Below are positions 8,508-16,319 of a DNA stretch of 37,985 nucleotides, piece by piece. The stretch is taken from assembly GCA_035544575.1 (NCBI GenBank), contig DATKEC010000127.1, positions 1 to 37,985 of the forward strand, read 5' to 3'. Each line of letters opens with the position of its first letter. Within the stretch, counting starts at the first letter, position 1. Below the pieces are notes generated by a model, which had not been told where the DNA came from, ran no database searches, and saw nothing but the letters and a program-made list of their open reading frames with translations. Made by a program: the position numbers and the translations under genes. The stretch comes from DATHWB01 sp035544575. GTDB taxonomy: Bacteria; Actinomycetota; Acidimicrobiia; Spongiisociales; ZC4RG35.

Positions 8508-9446
8508 ATGATCGCAATCGTCGAGCGGTCGGGCCTCGACGAGGCGTTTCACGAAGGCTGCGTCGCCGCTGCCGATCTCGACGGTGGACTCATCGCGGCC
8601 TTCGGTGACATCGACCGCCCGTTCTATGTCCGGTCCGCCGCCAAACCGTTCCAGGCGGCCGTCTCCGTGGAACTGGGCGCGGATCTCGTGCCAGAGCACC
8701 TGGCGCTGGCGTGCGCATCTCACGATGGGACACCCACCCATGTGGCGATCGTCCGCCAGATCCTGGCCGATGGCGGGCTCGACGAGTCAGACCTGCGCTG
8801 TCCCCCCGATCGGCCGCTCGCGCGATCTGCCGACGTGTTGTGGGCGGTCACCGGTGCAGCCGACCGCAAGCGCGTGTTCCACAATTGCTCCGGCAAGCAT
8901 GCGGCCATGCTCCGAGCCTGTGTTGCTCAGAGTTGGCCGACCGAGACCTATCTCGACCCAGGGCACCCCCTCCAGCGCCGCCAACTGGAGGCGATGCGCG
9001 AGGTCGGCGCCCTGGTCGACGACCGGGTCGGCGTGGACGGGTGCGGTGCCCCCGTTTACCGGGTTTCGGGTCGGACGTTGGCCCCGGCCTTCGCCCGGCT
9101 CGAGTCGGAGCCGTTTGCCCGGATTCGTTCTGCCATGCACCGGTACCCGGCGCTCGTTTCCGGTGTCGGGAATGCAGACACAGAGATCGCCGTTGGACTC
9201 GACGCGGTCTCCAAGCGGGGGGCCGAGGGTTTGTTGGCGGTCGTCGTCGCCGGTCGGGGGTCCCTGATCGTCAGGTGTTGGGACGGCTCGGAGCGAGCGG
9301 TGGCGGTCGCGGCCCTGGCCGGTCTTCGCCAACTCGGCTGGATCGACGAACGCTCACCGCTCACCGATCGGCTCGCGAGGGACCTTCGTGGAGGTGGGGC
9401 GGTCGTGGGTAGCGTCCGCCCAGTCTTCGAGTTCGAGAAGTCATGA
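8508..9446 (+). CDS. Asparaginase II-type family protein (PF06089)
   Basis: A 312-residue protein of the Rhizobium-type asparaginase II family, which hydrolyses asparagine to aspartate and ammonia and is unrelated to the E. coli AnsA/AnsB fold. Family motifs seen are FYVRSAAKPFQA, LACASHDGTPTH, the NCSGKHAAML stretch near the centre, GHPLQRRQLEAM and the GCGAPVYRVSGRTLA segment. The length is slightly below the usual 320-330 residues but no motif is missing. It follows the RsiG-like gene by five bases and overlaps the GNAT gene by ATGA, so it is translated as part of the same operon. No signal peptide is present, so it is cytoplasmic. Confidence 0.9.
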   Translation: MIAIVERSGLDEAFHEGCVAAADLDGGLIAAFGDIDRPFYVRSAAKPFQAAVSVELGADLVPEHLALACASHDGTPTHVAIVRQILADGGLDESDLRCPPDRPLARSADVLWAVTGAADRKRVFHNCSGKHAAMLRACVAQSWPTETYLDPGHPLQRRQLEAMREVGALVDDRVGVDGCGAPVYRVSGRTLAPAFARLESEPFARIRSAMHRYPALVSGVGNADTEIAVGLDAVSKRGAEGLLAVVVAGRGSLIVRCWDGSERAVAVAALAGLRQLGWIDERSPLTDRLARDLRGGGAVVGSVRPVFEFEKS

Positions 9447-10351
9447 ACATTCACAACGGCATTCCCCAGTCGATCGAGAGTCTGGCTCCGCGCGCTGCGG
9501 CGACAGGACCTTTCGCCCTCCGACCGTTTCTCGCGGCTGTGGCAGACCTCACCGGAGAAGCGGTGTCGACCGTTGCTGACGATGCGTCGGCCATCGTGAT
9601 CGTCGAAGACGGTGATGAGGTGCGACTGGCCGGAGACTCCGAGCTCACCGATTACCACTGTCCGTTGGGTTCCGAGGTGAAGTCCGCCATCGCCTTCCTG
9701 GTCGATGCGGCACGGCCGGGAACCCGATTCCGATTCGATTCACTCCCCGGTGAGGTGGCCTCGGAGATCGTCGACGCATTCGCCGCCACCGGAGTGGGTG
9801 CGGGGGCGAGGGAGCACGCGATCACTGCGGTGGTCGATCTCACAGAAGGACACGACGGCTACATGGCCGCGATCGGAAAGAAGCAACGCCATGAGGTCCG
9901 GCGCAAACGCCGGCGCTACGAGGACGCGATCGGCGAACTCATCCACGAGGTGCACGAGGACGAGGACTGGGCGCTGGCGGAGTTCTTCCGTCTCCACCGG
10001 ATGTCCGGCGGCGAGAAGGGCAGCTTCATGACGCCTGCCCGGGAGGACTTCTTCGGTGTGCTCATCGGTGAACCCGGCTGGCGTCTCGACGTTCTCCGCG
10101 CACCTGATCGCCGCCAGGCGACCGCCTCTCTGTTCTCCTATGTCGACGACGAAGGTGTCTACATCTACAACAGCGCCTATGACCCCGAGCTGAGCGACGC
10201 GTCGCCCGGCGTGGCCATCGTTTCGTCGATGATCGAACAGGCCTGCCGGGAAGGACTACCCCGCTTCGACTTCCTCAAAGGCGACGAGCCCTACAAGTTT
10301 CGGCTCGGCGCAACGGCCCGGCCGTTGTTCGAAGTGAGGGCCGCCACGTGA
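9443..10351 (+). CDS. GNAT/BioF2-like (CelD-type) acetyltransferase domain protein
   Basis: A 302-residue protein of the GNAT-like BioF2/CelD group, related to FemAB-type acyl or aminoacyl transferases. The N-terminal half is a degenerate GNAT fold. The middle segment KKQRHEVRRKRRRYEDA is typical of this group (ligand-facing basic helix after a strand ending in DL). The C-terminal half has YIYNSAYDPEL, then GVAIVSSMIEQACREGLPRF and FLKGDEPYKFRLG, the family signature. Such enzymes modify cell-envelope precursors. The position directly upstream of mshA with a GTGA overlap suggests co-expression, but the substrate is unknown. Confidence 0.82.
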   Translation: MNIHNGIPQSIESLAPRAAATGPFALRPFLAAVADLTGEAVSTVADDASAIVIVEDGDEVRLAGDSELTDYHCPLGSEVKSAIAFLVDAARPGTRFRFDSLPGEVASEIVDAFAATGVGAGAREHAITAVVDLTEGHDGYMAAIGKKQRHEVRRKRRRYEDAIGELIHEVHEDEDWALAEFFRLHRMSGGEKGSFMTPAREDFFGVLIGEPGWRLDVLRAPDRRQATASLFSYVDDEGVYIYNSAYDPELSDASPGVAIVSSMIEQACREGLPRFDFLKGDEPYKFRLGATARPLFEVRAAT

Positions 10352-11571
10352 TCTCTCACGTCGCATATCTGTCGATGCACACGTCGCCGCTCCTTCAGCC
10401 CGGAGTGGGAGACGCCGGAGGCATGAACGTCTACATCGACGGACTCGCCCGCACCATGGTCGGCCGCGGGGTGACCGTCGACGTGTACACCCGGCGCACT
10501 TCGCCGGAACAGCCCACGGAGATCACGGTCATCCCTGGTTACCGGGTGCTCCACATCGATGCCGGCCCTCCTGAGCCGATGGCCATCCGGCCGATGGCGA
10601 TCTATGTCACCGAGTTCGCCGAGGCCGTCATCGCCAGGGTGGAGACCGAAGCAGCGGTGCCGGACATCATTCACAGCCACTACTGGCTGAGTGGTTGGGC
10701 GGGACTCCTCATCAAACGCCGACTGGGGGTGCCGCTCGCCAACAGCTTTCACACGCTCGGTCGGGTTAAGGACCTTCACAAGCGTCACGACGAGCCGCCC
10801 GAGAGCCTCCTTCGTATCGCCGCCGAAGGAGAGGTCATCGACAACTCCGAGTGCGTTGTCGCTTCGACTCCACACGAAGCCCAGGATCTCCTCGAGCACT
10901 ACGGAGCCGATCCTGGCCGGCTGTGCACGTCGCCTCCGGGTGTCGATCACTCGGTGTTCCATCCAGGGGATCGCGAAGAGGCGCGGTCCCGTGTCGGCTT
11001 CGGTGAGCCACCGGTCCTCCTCTATGCGGGCCGCATTCAGCCTCTCAAGGGCGTCGATGTCGCGGTCGGAGCCTTCGCGCGCATCCGCGAGACGATCCCC
11101 CATGCGTCCCTCGTCATCGTGGGCGGACCAAGTGGGGACCAGGGCGGTGCGGAGATGGAGCGGCTGCGCGAGATGGCCGACGGCGTGGGCAACGTGGAGT
11201 TCAGGGCGCCGGTGCCTCACGACGACCTGGCCGACCACTACCGCGCGGCCGATCTGCTGTTGCTCCCGTCGCGTTCGGAGTCGTTCGGCCTGGTGGCGGC
11301 AGAGGCGCAGAGCTGTGCCCTTCCGGTGATTGCAGCCCGGACCGGGGGTCTTGCACACGTCGTCTCTGACGAAGTCTCCGGCCTCTTGGTCGACGGCTGG
11401 GACCCGGCCGATCATGCCGCAGCCGCCCTCAGAGTTCTCACCGATCCGCTGCTCGAGAAGCAGCTGCGTGAGGGTGCGGTGGAGTGGTCCCAGCGGTTCT
11501 CCTGGGAGGCGACTGCCGATCGATTCCTCGAGCTCTACGCGGGGGCCCTGGATCGTGTCAGAGGGCGGTGA
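10348..11571 (+). CDS. mshA: Family-4 glycosyltransferase, probable D-inositol-3-phosphate glycosyltransferase (MshA)
   Basis: GT-B glycosyltransferase of 407 residues. MshA joins GlcNAc from UDP-GlcNAc to 1D-myo-inositol 3-phosphate, the first step in mycothiol synthesis. The N-terminal HTSPLLQPGVGDAGGMNVYI matches the MshA acceptor-site motif closely. The C-terminal domain has LLYAGRIQPLKGVDVAVGAF, and the UDP-sugar motif SRSESFGLVAAEAQSCALPV with its E-x7-E pattern. The following YbjN gene is the same neighbour as in mycobacteria, which strengthens the call. A sucrose-synthase-like GT4 enzyme is the main alternative. The start GTG 10348 overlaps the upstream stop. It is the only mycothiol gene visible here. 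Confidence 0.88.
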   Translation: MISHVAYLSMHTSPLLQPGVGDAGGMNVYIDGLARTMVGRGVTVDVYTRRTSPEQPTEITVIPGYRVLHIDAGPPEPMAIRPMAIYVTEFAEAVIARVETEAAVPDIIHSHYWLSGWAGLLIKRRLGVPLANSFHTLGRVKDLHKRHDEPPESLLRIAAEGEVIDNSECVVASTPHEAQDLLEHYGADPGRLCTSPPGVDHSVFHPGDREEARSRVGFGEPPVLLYAGRIQPLKGVDVAVGAFARIRETIPHASLVIVGGPSGDQGGAEMERLREMADGVGNVEFRAPVPHDDLADHYRAADLLLLPSRSESFGLVAAEAQSCALPVIAARTGGLAHVVSDEVSGLLVDGWDPADHAAAALRVLTDPLLEKQLREGAVEWSQRFSWEATADRFLELYAGALDRVRGR

Positions 11572-11992
11572 AGTTCTCGAGTCGGTGATCCGCCAGTGGG
11601 TGGCCGATCCGGAATCCTCGGTCGTGTACGCAGAACAGGTCGACGACCGCTGGGCGGTACGGATGACCCAGTCGGTGCGAGACGCGACGACGGTGTGGTG
11701 GGAGCCCGGTCAACGAACGGTGCGGATGGAGGCCTACCTCGGCCCCGTCCCCGAGCATGCCGCCGAGGATCTTTTCAGGCTCCTGTTGGTTCGGAATCGT
11801 GACGCCTGGCAATGTCACTTCGCTCTCGACCGTGAGGGTGGGGTGGTGTTGCGGGGACGGCTCGCCAACGAAGTGGTTTCTGCCGCGTCGCTCGATGCGC
11901 TGCTGGGCGAGTGCTACGACCTGATCGAGCGCACGTTTCCGCCGTTCGTCCGTCTGCATCGCCGGCTGCCTGATCCCGGACGGACACATTGA
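11555..11992 (+). CDS. YbjN-domain protein
   Basis: A 145-residue protein of the YbjN family (bacterial sensory-transduction-regulator-like fold), seen next to mshA in mycobacteria as well. It has the typical alternating strand pattern of this family: SSVVYAEQVDDRWAVRMTQS, TVWWEPGQRTVRMEAYLGPV, then FRLLLVRNRDAWQCHFALD and VVLRGRLANE. The end (LLGECYDLIERTFPPFVRL) is a helix that is common in the family. The start GTG 11555 lies inside mshA, 17 bases before its end, which fits translational coupling. Members act as chaperone- or co-regulator-like proteins in other bacteria, but the role here is unknown. Confidence 0.85.
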   Translation: MSEGGEVLESVIRQWVADPESSVVYAEQVDDRWAVRMTQSVRDATTVWWEPGQRTVRMEAYLGPVPEHAAEDLFRLLLVRNRDAWQCHFALDREGGVVLRGRLANEVVSAASLDALLGECYDLIERTFPPFVRLHRRLPDPGRTH

Positions 11993-12026
11993 GTCGAGGG
12001 TCGGGTTCTCGTACGTTCCCGCTCCA

Positions 12027-12097
12027 CGACGCCCCGCGGGGCCCGAGACAACCGTTCGGGGAAGTGCGGTCGGAACCGGGTGCCCCGTGGGGCGTCG
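12027..12097. terminator. Paired GC-rich palindromes between convergent genes (candidate bidirectional terminator)
   Basis: Two 16-base arms (12027-12042 and 12082-12097) are reverse complements with one mismatch. Each arm also contains its own palindrome (GCCCCGCGGGGC, and GCCCCGTGGGGC). They lie between the end of ybjN and the end of the CAP gene, so they may end both transcripts. There is no T-tract, as is common in high-GC actinobacteria. Confidence 0.5.
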
Positions 12098-12099
12098 GT

Positions 12100-12834
12100 T
12101 CACTCGGCGCAGATGGCGCCGTCGAGACGGATCGTCACGCAGTACGTGCCTTCGATCCATCGGTCGTCGAAGAGCTCGAGCCCGAGCGTGCGGGGGGCGA
12201 CTCGATCGACGGCGGGAGCAGACGGACGTGACGGTGCTGCTTCGGGCGCCGGATCCGGCTGGGACACCGTGGGCGTCGGAGCCGTTGGTGCCGGAGCCGG
12301 TGCTGTGGTCGTGGTGGTGGTGGTCGGAGCCGGAGCCGGAGCCGGGGCGGGCGCAGTGGTGGTGGTGGTCGTCGTCGGCGCCGGAGCGTTCGCGCTCTTC
12401 ATGAACATGACGGTCACGTACACCCGGCCCTCGGCGTCGTGACCGACCCCGACGCCCACCCGGTCGAATCCGCCGAGGATGTTGGCCTTGTGCGAAGGGG
12501 ACGCCATGAACGCCTGGTGCAGCACCGAGGGATTGGGGCCCTTGCCGACGTTCTCGCCCAGCACCGACCAGCCGGTGGTGACACCAGACAACTCAGCCGA
12601 TGTGCTGTGGAATATCGTGCCGGTCGGGATCATCTCGGCGGTGTGATTTCGTGCCCCGAAGACGAGATCGTTGTGAACGCTGAGTGGAGCCAGCCCGGCT
12701 GCACTGCGGCTCTGGTTGATCAGCGACACGAACTCGGATTCCTCTGACGCAGATGCGGATGCGACAGCAGTGGATCCGGCGAACACCAGGATCCCAAGGG
12801 CGAGCGCCATGAGTCGCTGAATGTTCATGTCCAT
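12100..12834 (-). CDS. Secreted CAP-domain (SCP/YkwD-like) protein with Pro/Thr linker
   Basis: A signal peptide (MDMNIQRLMALALGILVFAG ... ASASA) is followed by a bacterial CAP domain (residues about 35-150): LINQSRSAAGLAPLSVHNDL, ARNHTAEMIPTG, FHSTSAEL, GENVG and SPSHKANILGGFDRVGVGV. The His and Glu positions of the CAP cavity are visible (HTAEM, GENVG, SPSHK). A duplicated low-complexity stretch of Thr7-(AlaPro)n follows, then a C-terminal region with a Cys pair (TYCVTIRLDGAICAE) that could form a disulfide. CAP proteins are extracellular; the molecular activity of bacterial ones is mostly unknown. The start is either 12834 or the ATG at 12828; I chose the longer. It is a single-gene unit. 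Confidence 0.85.
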   Translation of the reverse strand: MDMNIQRLMALALGILVFAGSTAVASASASEESEFVSLINQSRSAAGLAPLSVHNDLVFGARNHTAEMIPTGTIFHSTSAELSGVTTGWSVLGENVGKGPNPSVLHQAFMASPSHKANILGGFDRVGVGVGHDAEGRVYVTVMFMKSANAPAPTTTTTTTAPAPAPAPAPTTTTTTTAPAPAPTAPTPTVSQPDPAPEAAPSRPSAPAVDRVAPRTLGLELFDDRWIEGTYCVTIRLDGAICAE

Positions 12835-12957
12835 AGTATCGGCCACGGTGCGTGACGACTTGACCACGCTGTGTGAGAGTTGGTGAATGAATGTATCGAC
12901 GGGTCGTCGGATCCGGGCCGGTAATCCGGGCTCGATAGATCCGGCTGGGCAGGCCGG

Positions 12958-13839
12958 TCAGATTCCGAAGATCAACTCCCGGAGGTTCACCGGCGTGAGC
13001 TCCAGAGTGGCGAGATCCAGTCGCAGCGAGCCGAGCCGCAGGCCCTGCATGCCCTCACCGGCGTTCGTCACCACCCGAAGCACGTCGTCGCGGAACTCGA
13101 GGCGACCGAGCCCGAGACAGCCACCCGAGCCGTCCTGGACCCCGACGAGCACCCCGTCGAGGCGGTTGAGGTCGAGACCCATGGGCAGGGTCGGAGCGAA
13201 GACCGTCTCCCGGACCCGCCATCGATCCAGCGGCTCGCGGAACGCGTTGGCGAACGCCTGCGTGCGCGCCGCGGCTCGGGCGTCGGGGGCGCTCGGCGGC
13301 ACGTCGGGGTCGGCGGGAAGCGGCACCACGTCGACCGCGAAGAACCGGCGGAGCATGCCGATCACGGGTTCGAGTTCACCCCCGCGCTGCAAGGCCAGAA
13401 CGACGTCGGGCCGGATCAGCTCGACCTTGTGATACTTCAGGGTCTGACCGATCACGCCAGACGTCGTTCCCGTCGTGTCGATGATCACCAGATCCGCGGC
13501 TTCCGAACCGGCGTGGGCGAGGGCTGTCGTGGCGATGACGTGTTGGAGAACCAGGCGGTCCGGTGAGATCCCTCCCACGAAATGCAAGCGGTCCGCGCTG
13601 GCCCGATCGACGAGGTCGGTTTCGGAACGGATGACCTTCAGGCCAACGCACGCCGGCGGCCCGATCGTCGAGTTGCCGATGTCCGCGTCCACGAGCGCAA
13701 CGCTGCGTCCACGACTGAGCGCCTCTCGGGCGATGGCCACCGCCATGGTGGATTTGCCCGTGTCCATCCCGCCGATCAGGAACGCCGAGGACGCCGTCGC
13801 CGCGCGAGTGATCGCGTCTGAGGTGGCCGGTGCGGACAT
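12958..13839 (-). CDS. Clp1/Grc3-like P-loop polynucleotide kinase-type protein
   Basis: A 293-residue P-loop protein resembling the eukaryotic/archaeal Clp1-Grc3 polynucleotide kinases. The Walker A is GGMDTGKST near residue 23. A second motif, LVDADIGNSTIGPPACVGL, matches the DxDxGQ segment of the family. LVIIDTTGTTSG resembles Walker B and the following substrate loop. The C-terminal domain (RVVTNAGEGMQGLRLGSLRL) is beta-rich. In other organisms these proteins phosphorylate 5'-OH RNA ends; the bacterial members are barely studied. It may alternatively be a SIMIBI GTPase/ATPase of other function. The start is taken at ATG 13839 because the longer frame enters the promoter of the divergent gene and a -10 box TACGAT lies 7 bases upstream. 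Confidence 0.72.
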   Translation of the reverse strand: MSAPATSDAITRAATASSAFLIGGMDTGKSTMAVAIAREALSRGRSVALVDADIGNSTIGPPACVGLKVIRSETDLVDRASADRLHFVGGISPDRLVLQHVIATTALAHAGSEAADLVIIDTTGTTSGVIGQTLKYHKVELIRPDVVLALQRGGELEPVIGMLRRFFAVDVVPLPADPDVPPSAPDARAAARTQAFANAFREPLDRWRVRETVFAPTLPMGLDLNRLDGVLVGVQDGSGGCLGLGRLEFRDDVLRVVTNAGEGMQGLRLGSLRLDLATLELTPVNLRELIFGI

Positions 13840-13846
13840 CGAGGCG

Positions 13847-13887
13847 ATCGTACCGTCGGCCGGGAAGTTCCCATCCGGTCGTATGCT
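13847..13887. promoter_or_regulatory. Divergent -10 boxes of the Clp1-like and SAM hydrolase genes
   Basis: TACGAT on the minus strand (13852-13847) is 7 bases before ATG 13839. TATGCT on the plus strand (13882-13887) is 8 bases before GTG 13896. Both starts would be leaderless and face away from each other within 56 bases. Confidence 0.5.
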
Positions 13888-13895
13888 GGCCGGCC

Positions 13896-14699
13896 GTGGC
13901 TCCATTCATCAGTTTCCTGTCCGACTTCGGCCGAGACGACGAGTTCGTCGGCGTCGTTCACGGCGTGATCGCCAGGCTCGCACCGGATGTGTCCGTGATC
14001 GATGTCACCCACGCCATCCGCCCCGGGGACATCCGAGGTGGAGCTCTCGCCCTGACTCGCGCCATCCAGTACTTGCCGGATGGCGTGATTCTCGCGGTGG
14101 TCGACCCCGGGGTGGGGACCGAACGACGCGCCATCGCCGCTCGCACACCGATTGGCCTCTTCGTCGGCCCCGACAACGGACTCCTCGGACCCGCGGTGGC
14201 GATGGTCGGAGGCGCGGACCGCATCGTCGCAATCGAGAACCCGGAGATGCGGATCCCGGCGACGGGTGAGACGTTCCATGGACGTGACGTGTTCGGACCG
14301 GCTGCCGCGCTCCTCGCCTCCGGCGAGGCGTCGCTCGACGATTGCGGAGCCGACGTTGCTCCGGACTCCGTGGTTCCGCTGCTGTTGCCACTCGCCGAGG
14401 TTTCTCCCGGACGCATCACGGCCACCGCGTGGTGGGTCGACCGGTTCGGGAATGCCCAGACCAACGTCTCACCGGAAGAGATGGCACTGGCGGGAATCAG
14501 CCACGAGACCACCGTGACCGTCCAGGTCGGTTCAACCGACTACGAGGTCCCGTGGGTGACGGCGTATGCCGATGTCGACGAGGGCGATCTGCTCCTGCAC
14601 GTCGACGGCTCCGGCTTGATCGCTCTGGCGGTGCGAGGCGGCAGCGCCGCCGAGAACCTACGGCTCGGCGAGGGCCAGCCAGTCACCTTGAAGAGTTGA
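13896..14699 (+). CDS. SAM hydrolase/SAM-dependent halogenase-fold protein (DUF62)
   Basis: A 267-residue protein of the SAM hydroxide adenosyltransferase (DUF62) family, which cleaves S-adenosylmethionine to adenosine and methionine using water. N-terminal FISFLSDFGRDDEFVGVVHG, the D-x6-R pair in VVDPGVGTERRAI, VGPDNGLL and the histidine in FHGRDVFGPAAALL are all present, so the Asp-Arg-His set that activates water is intact. The C-terminal beta-barrel domain (WWVDRFGNAQTNV, then AVRGGSAAENLRLGEGQPV) is also typical. It lacks the chloride- or fluoride-specific loop features of halogenases as far as I can see, so hydrolase is the better call. The start GTG 13896 gives the canonical N-terminus. 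Confidence 0.92.
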   Translation: MAPFISFLSDFGRDDEFVGVVHGVIARLAPDVSVIDVTHAIRPGDIRGGALALTRAIQYLPDGVILAVVDPGVGTERRAIAARTPIGLFVGPDNGLLGPAVAMVGGADRIVAIENPEMRIPATGETFHGRDVFGPAAALLASGEASLDDCGADVAPDSVVPLLLPLAEVSPGRITATAWWVDRFGNAQTNVSPEEMALAGISHETTVTVQVGSTDYEVPWVTAYADVDEGDLLLHVDGSGLIALAVRGGSAAENLRLGEGQPVTLKS

Positions 14700-14808
14700 G
14701 GATCGCATACACCTGGAAGCCTCCGACCACCACGAGGACGAGGAGGAGCACTGCGATGACGACGGCGGTGGCAGGACGCATGGGACGCCAAGGTAGCCGC
14801 CTCGCCAT
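14683..14808 (-). CDS. Possible small single-pass membrane protein
   Basis: A 41-codon open frame encodes a basic N-terminus (MARRLPWRP), one strongly hydrophobic helix (TAVVIAVLLLVLVVVGGF) and a short polar tail ending NSSR. A second ATG nine codons in would give a 32-residue form. It overlaps the last 17 bases of the SAM hydrolase gene on the other strand. The shape is typical of small membrane proteins, but there is no clear ribosome-binding site or -10 box and no neighbour to support it. This is a tentative call. Confidence 0.38.
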   Translation of the reverse strand: MARRLPWRPMRPATAVVIAVLLLVLVVVGGFQVYAILNSSR

Positions 14809-15018
14809 CGTCACCTCACGACCCCGGACGCGACGAAGCCTCCCGGGGCAAGGGAGGCTTCGTCAACGAAGGCAGCGGCTCCACCGTGGGGCGGGCTGGG
14901 AGGCTATCCGATCACACCTAGGGTCCTTGAACGTGCCCTTGGCGTGAACTGGTAGAACCAATCCGCCTTCGCGTGGGACAGCAGAACTGCCCCATCACAT
15001 TCTAGATCGGCTCAGCAC
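14700..15018. other. 319-base stretch with little coding content
   Basis: It contains the start of the possible small membrane protein (minus strand), a perfect 13-bp hairpin at 14832-14864, and a segment of lower GC content (about 14930-15018) directly before the glutaredoxin-like gene that may hold its promoter. I found no RNA gene I could name and no convincing further ORF. Confidence 0.5.
14832..14864. terminator. Perfect 13-bp stem hairpin, probable terminator
   Basis: GACGAAGCCTCCC (14832-14844) pairs perfectly with GGGAGGCTTCGTC (14852-14864) around a 7-base loop. It lies downstream of the SAM hydrolase gene (plus) and also downstream of the cytochrome operon that comes from the right on the minus strand, so it could act on both. 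There is no T-run. Confidence 0.65.
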
Positions 15019-15291
15019 TTGGCAAGCTTGAACCAATTTTCGGTCGAATTTCTGGTGCGTTCCGGATGTCATCTCTGCGATGAGGCGGCCCCGGCCGTCC
15101 GGCTGGCGGCGCGCATGGCGGGCGCCGTCGTCAAGACCGTGGACATCGATTCTCATGACTCCCTGGTGTCCGTCTACGGACTGCGCATACCCGTCGTGCG
15201 GGTCGAAGGGATCGATCTGGCCGAGGGAACGGTGAGGACCTTCGATCTGTGGCGACGGATCATGCGCGTCCGGCTCGGATCACTCCGCTAA
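15019..15291 (+). CDS. Glutaredoxin-like (DUF836-type) thioredoxin-fold protein
   Basis: About 90 residues with a thioredoxin fold and an N-terminal CxxC: FLVRSGCHLCDEAAPAVRL. The later strand pair VVKTVDIDSHDSL and GLRIPVVRV (cis-proline after Ile) fits the glutaredoxin-like DUF836 family. It could reduce disulfides or serve cytochrome c maturation, given that it converges with a cytochrome c operon, but that link is only positional. The start is uncertain: TTG 15019 and TTG 15028 are both possible, and no ATG exists upstream of the CxxC. Its last four bases overlap the end of the opposite-strand cytochrome gene. Confidence 0.78.
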   Translation: MASLNQFSVEFLVRSGCHLCDEAAPAVRLAARMAGAVVKTVDIDSHDSLVSVYGLRIPVVRVEGIDLAEGTVRTFDLWRRIMRVRLGSLR

Positions 15292-16319
15292 CCCGACCGG
15301 GTCTCCCGGGCGGCTTCGGCGGTGTCGTCGGTAACGGTGTCGTCGGTGACGGTGTCGGCGTCGTCGGTCTCCGTCTCGCCGTTCACGTCATCGGCCTCCG
15401 GTGCGGCGACGAGCTCGCAGTCGACGAATGTCTCGTCCGGATTCGCGCCGCCGAAGCGGATCCGCTCGAAAGCCACGACCGAGGCCAGCTGCTCCTCGGT
15501 GAGGCTGGCGAATCCCGGCATCTGGCCTCCTCCGCCCACGGGCTTGGCGAGGTCGCCGTAGGTGTTCAAACCCGCTTCGCGGAATCCGTTCGTTCCCAAC
15601 CGCACCCATTCGACGTGATCGAGACACGACGTGAACACGGCATTGATCGCTCCGAAGGCCGGTCCGACTCCGCCCTCACCATTGGCACCGTGGCATCCGG
15701 CGCAGGTCCCGTATTGGGCCTCGCCGATCGCCAGGAACTGCGCTCCGCCGCCGCCGGCAGCCGCTCGTCCTTCGAAGGCGCTGCCGTCGCAGTTCTCGAG
15801 CCCGCCGGTGACCACATCCATCTGCAAACGGATGTCGCCATCGGAACACACCGCATCGGCGGAGCCGCTTCCTGCCAGATAGAGCAACCCGAACGCGGGG
15901 AGGATGAAGAACGCGGCCGCGATCCAGCGCGGCACCGCCGCCAGGGTCCGCTCCGCGATTCCCGCGGTGGGAACGGTGATGACGACGGGGTGGTCGAGTG
16001 CCTCGCGGGGAGTCACCTGGGTGGGAGCGGGGACCGGCGCAATCGTGCCTGGTGCCGCGGCGGGGACGGGGGCGGGTTCGGGTGTCGGTGCCGGTTCGGG
16101 TGTGGCGGTGGTGTCCTCGATCCGTCCGGGTTCGGGTGTGATGCTGTCCTCGGCGGGTGGTGGTGGGGCGGCCGCGGGGGCGGATTCGCCGCCGGCCCAG
16201 GCGGCGAGGATGTCTTCGCTGCTGGTTCCGCTGGCTTTGGCGCGGGCGTCGGCGGCGCGGCGGACGAGGGGTTCGGGGACCCCCATCTTCGAGGCGGCGG
16301 AAGCGAGGAACTCACTCAT
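15288..16319 (-). CDS. Membrane-anchored monoheme cytochrome c with N-terminal docking-like domain
   Basis: A 343-residue protein with four parts. Residues 1-45 form a short helical domain (VPEPLVRRAADARAKASG, then SEDILAAWAGGE) shared with two neighbouring proteins. A Pro/Ala/Glu linker runs to about residue 110. One membrane helix (WIAAAFFILPAFGLLYLAG) lies near 132-150. The class I cytochrome c domain has the heme motif CAGCH (C206, C209, H210) and a probable axial Met in GGGQMPGF (M267). The C-terminus is an acidic Asp/Thr-rich tail. It is the last gene of a three-gene operon, overlapping the CcoO-like gene by ATGA. It probably carries electrons on the outer face of the membrane. The topology would put the N-terminal domain in the cytoplasm. 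Confidence 0.85.
   Translation of the reverse strand: MSEFLASAASKMGVPEPLVRRAADARAKASGTSSEDILAAWAGGESAPAAAPPPPAEDSITPEPGRIEDTTATPEPAPTPEPAPVPAAAPGTIAPVPAPTQVTPREALDHPVVITVPTAGIAERTLAAVPRWIAAAFFILPAFGLLYLAGSGSADAVCSDGDIRLQMDVVTGGLENCDGSAFEGRAAAGGGGAQFLAIGEAQYGTCAGCHGANGEGGVGPAFGAINAVFTSCLDHVEWVRLGTNGFREAGLNTYGDLAKPVGGGGQMPGFASLTEEQLASVVAFERIRFGGANPDETFVDCELVAAPEADDVNGETETDDADTVTDDTVTDDTAEAARETRSG
16054..16319 (-). repeat. Direct repeat copy A (N-terminal domain and linker DNA)
   Basis: Nearly identical to 16794-17062. Bases 16225-16301 match 16968-17044 without a single difference (77 bases). It encodes the N-terminal domain and the first part of the Pro-rich linker of the cytochrome c. Confidence 0.9.

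Noticed and set aside
12300..12390. Microsatellite or CRISPR-like repeat (GGTGGTGGT runs)
   Set aside because: It is the Thr/Ala-Pro linker of the CAP-domain gene read on the other strand; there is no spacer structure.
14900..15018. Small RNA gene in the lower-GC gap
   Set aside because: No recognisable tRNA, tmRNA, SRP or RNase P features, and no paired promoter and terminator.
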